Below are positions 61,677 through 64,000 of a stretch of 64,000 bases of DNA, one piece after another. The position numbers and the translations under genes are program-made. This stretch comes from Anaerolineaceae bacterium (GTDB taxonomy: Bacteria; Chloroflexota; Anaerolineae; Anaerolineales; Anaerolineaceae), in the NCBI GenBank assembly GCA_016841525.1, contig JAENYZ010000002.1, positions 454,078 to 518,077 on the forward strand, written 5' to 3'. Under the pieces are notes generated by a model that saw only the letters and a list, made by a program, of their open reading frames with translations, was not told where the DNA came from and did not search any database. Positions within the stretch are counted from its first letter, which is position 1. Every line of letters starts with the position of its first letter.

Positions 61677-64000
61677 ATGGAAAAAGTTCACCTGGGACAG
61701 GGCAAATGGCGATTGAGAGAAGCAGGGACAGAGGCATGGTTCCCCGTTGAGGTGCCGGGCGAGGTCCACCTGGCTTTATTTGATGCTGGGAAAATCCCTG
61801 ATCCATTTGTGGGGGAGAAGGAATTGGAAGTCCAATGGGTTGCGGAGACGGATTGGGAGTTTGAAGGCATCATCAGTCTTCCGTATGGGTTGTTAAACCA
61901 GGGCAAAATCTGGCTCCATTTTGACGGGCTTGATACGCTGGCAGAAATCTGGTTGAATGGTTCTTTGGTGGGTGAGACACAAAACGCTTTTCGTTCTTAT
62001 GAGTGGGAGGTAAAAGACCTGATCACCGGTGAACAAAACCAGCTTCGAATCCTGTTCCATTCTCCTGTTAAGTATGTAGAAGAACGCCAAAAGAAAGCAC
62101 CGCTTTTGTCCCCGGACCAATCCATAGCGGGCGGTCCATATTTGCGGAAAGCCCCCTGCCAATGGGGATGGGATTGGGGTCCTAAACTGTCGCCAATAGG
62201 GATTTGGAAAGATGCTTACTTTATGGGTTGTAAGATAGCAAAGTTTGAGTCCATCCATGTCCGGCAAAAGCACTTATTTGACGGCAGTGTTGAGCTCAGT
62301 GCTGAGGCTCGAATCACACTTTGTAATGACGAGCATCTTCAGATGTGTATGACTCTGGAAGATCCTGGAGGGTATGTATTTGCGACGACATGTAAATTTT
62401 TGGATGGCTGCGCCCGAGCGATGATTGAAATTCCAGACCCTGTTCTATGGTGGCCCAGTGGTTATGGGGAACAGGCGCTTTATGACGTACGAATTTCCCT
62501 GGCTACCGAAGATGAAGTGCTCCTTGACAGGCAAAATTTTCAGATTGGCTTGCGGAGGGTGGAACTCAAGCAAGAACCGGATGAATTTGGAGAAAGTTTC
62601 ACTTTTATTGTCAATGATGTTCCAATTTTTGCTAAGGGATCAAACTGGATACCTGTAGATTCTTTTCCAACTCGAATTAGCCGAAAAGACATCGAGCGCC
62701 TGATTGGGGATGTTGCTCGGGCGAATCACAATATGATCCGGGTTTGGGGCGGCGGGTTTTATGAAAGCGAGGATTTCTATGATCTTTGTGACCAATTTGG
62801 TTTGCTTGTCTGGCAGGACTTCCCCTTCGCGTGCAGCATTTATCCACTTGATGATCCTGCGTTTTTAGAAAACCTTTACCAGGAAGTCATCGATAATGTC
62901 AGCCGGATTAGGCATCGAGCCAGCCTGGCATTGTGGTGTGGTAATAATGAAATGGATCAGGGTTGGGAGCAGTGGGGCTGGGAAACTGAAGAATTACAGA
63001 AATACCAGGAACCTTATAAGACTTTCTTCTACGAGACTTTACCTGGCTGGTTGAAAAAGCTTGACCCGGACACACCATACTGGTTCAGCTCACCTTCTTC
63101 TGGAACAGCCTTTGAAAACAGCAACAGCAATGAAGGTGGCGACGCACATTACTGGGACGTGTGGCATGGCAGTAAGCCGTTCAGTGCCTATCGAGAACAA
63201 TATCCGCGCTTTATGAGCGAATTCGGTTTCCAATCCCTGCCGCCGTTAAAAACCATCCAGACTTATGCTGATGAAAACCACTGGAACCTGACGGATTACC
63301 TGATTGAGCATCACCAACGCAGTCCTTATGCAAGCGCGATGTTTTTGGCACAAATGGCACTTCATTTTATGATGCCCGTGGATTTTCCATCGCTTGTTTA
63401 CCTGACGATGGTCTTACAGGCTGAAGGGATTCGTTACGGTGTGGAGCATTGGCGGCGCAATCGCCATCGGGTAAGTGGAACACTCTACTGGCAGTTGAAT
63501 GACTGCTGGCCGGTGGCATCCTGGTCAAGCCTGGATTATTTTGGCAGGTGGAAAGCACTGCATTATGCAAGCCGGCGATTTTATGCGCCATTGCTGCTGT
63601 CTATTGAAGATGACCTGGAAAATGCAAGAATGAAACTACATATCACCAATGATTTGCAAAATACCTGGGAGGGGCAGGTGGTTTGGCGCTTGATGTGTCT
63701 GGATGGTGAGGTTCTGGAATCAGGCGAGCTTGACATCTATACTGAACCCCTATCGTCTGCGATGATATTTGAAAAGGGTTTTGATGAGTTAACACTGCAG
63801 GAAAAACGTGAGACCTTATTTGTCGCCCAGCTTCTCAAGGAAGGCAAGTCGGAAGTAACACAGCTGGCAACCTTTGTCCCGAACAAACATCTGCAGCTTG
63901 TCAATCCGCAGCTTCAGGCATATTTACGACAGGCTGAGGATGAGACATGTGAAATTGAAGTCGAATCTAATTACCTGGCGCGATTTGTAGAGCTTTCCCT
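61677..64000 (+). CDS. Beta-mannosidase (glycoside hydrolase family 2), 3' end outside window
   Basis: Open frame of 774 codons to the window end without stop; family length is about 820-860, so most is present. N-terminal sugar-binding domain (VPGEVHLALFDAGKIPDPF), APCQWGWDWGPKLSP, immunoglobulin-like domain, then the TIM barrel with SNWIPVDSFPTRIS, MIRVWGGGFYE, the acid/base Glu in LWCGNNEMDQG and the nucleophile Glu in FMSEFGFQSLP. Cleaves terminal beta-mannose residues from glycans. No signal peptide, so oligosaccharides are probably imported. GAGGAG precedes the ATG. Confidence 0.95.
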   Translation, partial: MEKVHLGQGKWRLREAGTEAWFPVEVPGEVHLALFDAGKIPDPFVGEKELEVQWVAETDWEFEGIISLPYGLLNQGKIWLHFDGLDTLAEIWLNGSLVGETQNAFRSYEWEVKDLITGEQNQLRILFHSPVKYVEERQKKAPLLSPDQSIAGGPYLRKAPCQWGWDWGPKLSPIGIWKDAYFMGCKIAKFESIHVRQKHLFDGSVELSAEARITLCNDEHLQMCMTLEDPGGYVFATTCKFLDGCARAMIEIPDPVLWWPSGYGEQALYDVRISLATEDEVLLDRQNFQIGLRRVELKQEPDEFGESFTFIVNDVPIFAKGSNWIPVDSFPTRISRKDIERLIGDVARANHNMIRVWGGGFYESEDFYDLCDQFGLLVWQDFPFACSIYPLDDPAFLENLYQEVIDNVSRIRHRASLALWCGNNEMDQGWEQWGWETEELQKYQEPYKTFFYETLPGWLKKLDPDTPYWFSSPSSGTAFENSNSNEGGDAHYWDVWHGSKPFSAYREQYPRFMSEFGFQSLPPLKTIQTYADENHWNLTDYLIEHHQRSPYASAMFLAQMALHFMMPVDFPSLVYLTMVLQAEGIRYGVEHWRRNRHRVSGTLYWQLNDCWPVASWSSLDYFGRWKALHYASRRFYAPLLLSIEDDLENARMKLHITNDLQNTWEGQVVWRLMCLDGEVLESGELDIYTEPLSSAMIFEKGFDELTLQEKRETLFVAQLLKEGKSEVTQLATFVPNKHLQLVNPQLQAYLRQAEDETCEIEVESNYLARFVELS

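Overview
The window looks like a chromosomal segment of a mesophilic Anaerolineae bacterium (Chloroflexota, probably Anaerolineaceae-like). This is inferred from gene families, not a search. Supporting signs are the many secreted proteins with Pro-Thr linkers (PTPTPTR type), the DUF2298/YYY membrane protein, the BTAD-AAA-TPR giant regulator, TPR lipoprotein-like paralogues, moderate GC content, and a mix of Shine-Dalgarno and apparently leaderless starts. No rRNA, tRNA, CRISPR array, phage module or intact transposase gene was found.

Layout. 1-9.4 kb: end of 6-phosphogluconolactonase, a Crp/Fnr regulator with a CopD-like membrane protein, two TPR paralogues, CIRCE-controlled groES-groEL, a parvulin-type lipoprotein foldase with a membrane partner, and an ArsR-DUF2087 regulator. 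9.7-20 kb (mostly minus): DUF711, TrmH methyltransferase, phosphoesterase, MFS, then a GNAT-MFS-GNAT cluster. That cluster is preceded by a 340-nt leader with a 32-codon ORF, a hairpin over its stop codon and two tandem terminators. A CAP-LysM protein and a two-repeat membrane protein follow. 20-34 kb: housekeeping genes serS, rlmB-cysS-PIN/TRAM (YacL-like), lepB, der, the c-di-AMP synthase pair cdaA-cdaR with a coaE fusion, and tilS. 33.6-44 kb: a tyrosine-recombinase-fold protein without its catalytic tyrosine, LCP ligase, a histidine-kinase-like protein without a visible phospho-accepting His, an L,D-transpeptidase, a DUF2298 protein and gltX. 44-52 kb: nucleoside hydrolase, a 1177-aa BTAD-AAA-TPR activator flanked by two related small lipoproteins and other small genes, and an APH-like kinase. 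52-64 kb: methyltransferase plus YgbA-like protein, MobA-like nucleotidyltransferase, MFS, a C39-like peptidase with SUKH protein, YgiQ radical SAM protein, hemerythrin-like protein, YjbQ, a lipoprotein and the first 774 codons of a GH2 beta-mannosidase.

How the parts fit. Cell-envelope maintenance is a recurrent theme (lepB, LCP ligase, L,D-transpeptidase, CAP-LysM, cdaA/cdaR, parvulin lipoprotein), next to translation genes (serS, cysS, gltX, tilS, rlmB, der). Intergenic spaces carry at least four families of short palindromic repeats, often as inverted doublets, and one 296-bp element with IS-like terminal inverted repeats. The most unusual regulatory item is the attenuator-like leader before the GNAT-MFS-GNAT cluster. 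A second pattern is a -10 hexamer 6-9 nt before the ATG at six genes, which predicts leaderless transcripts.
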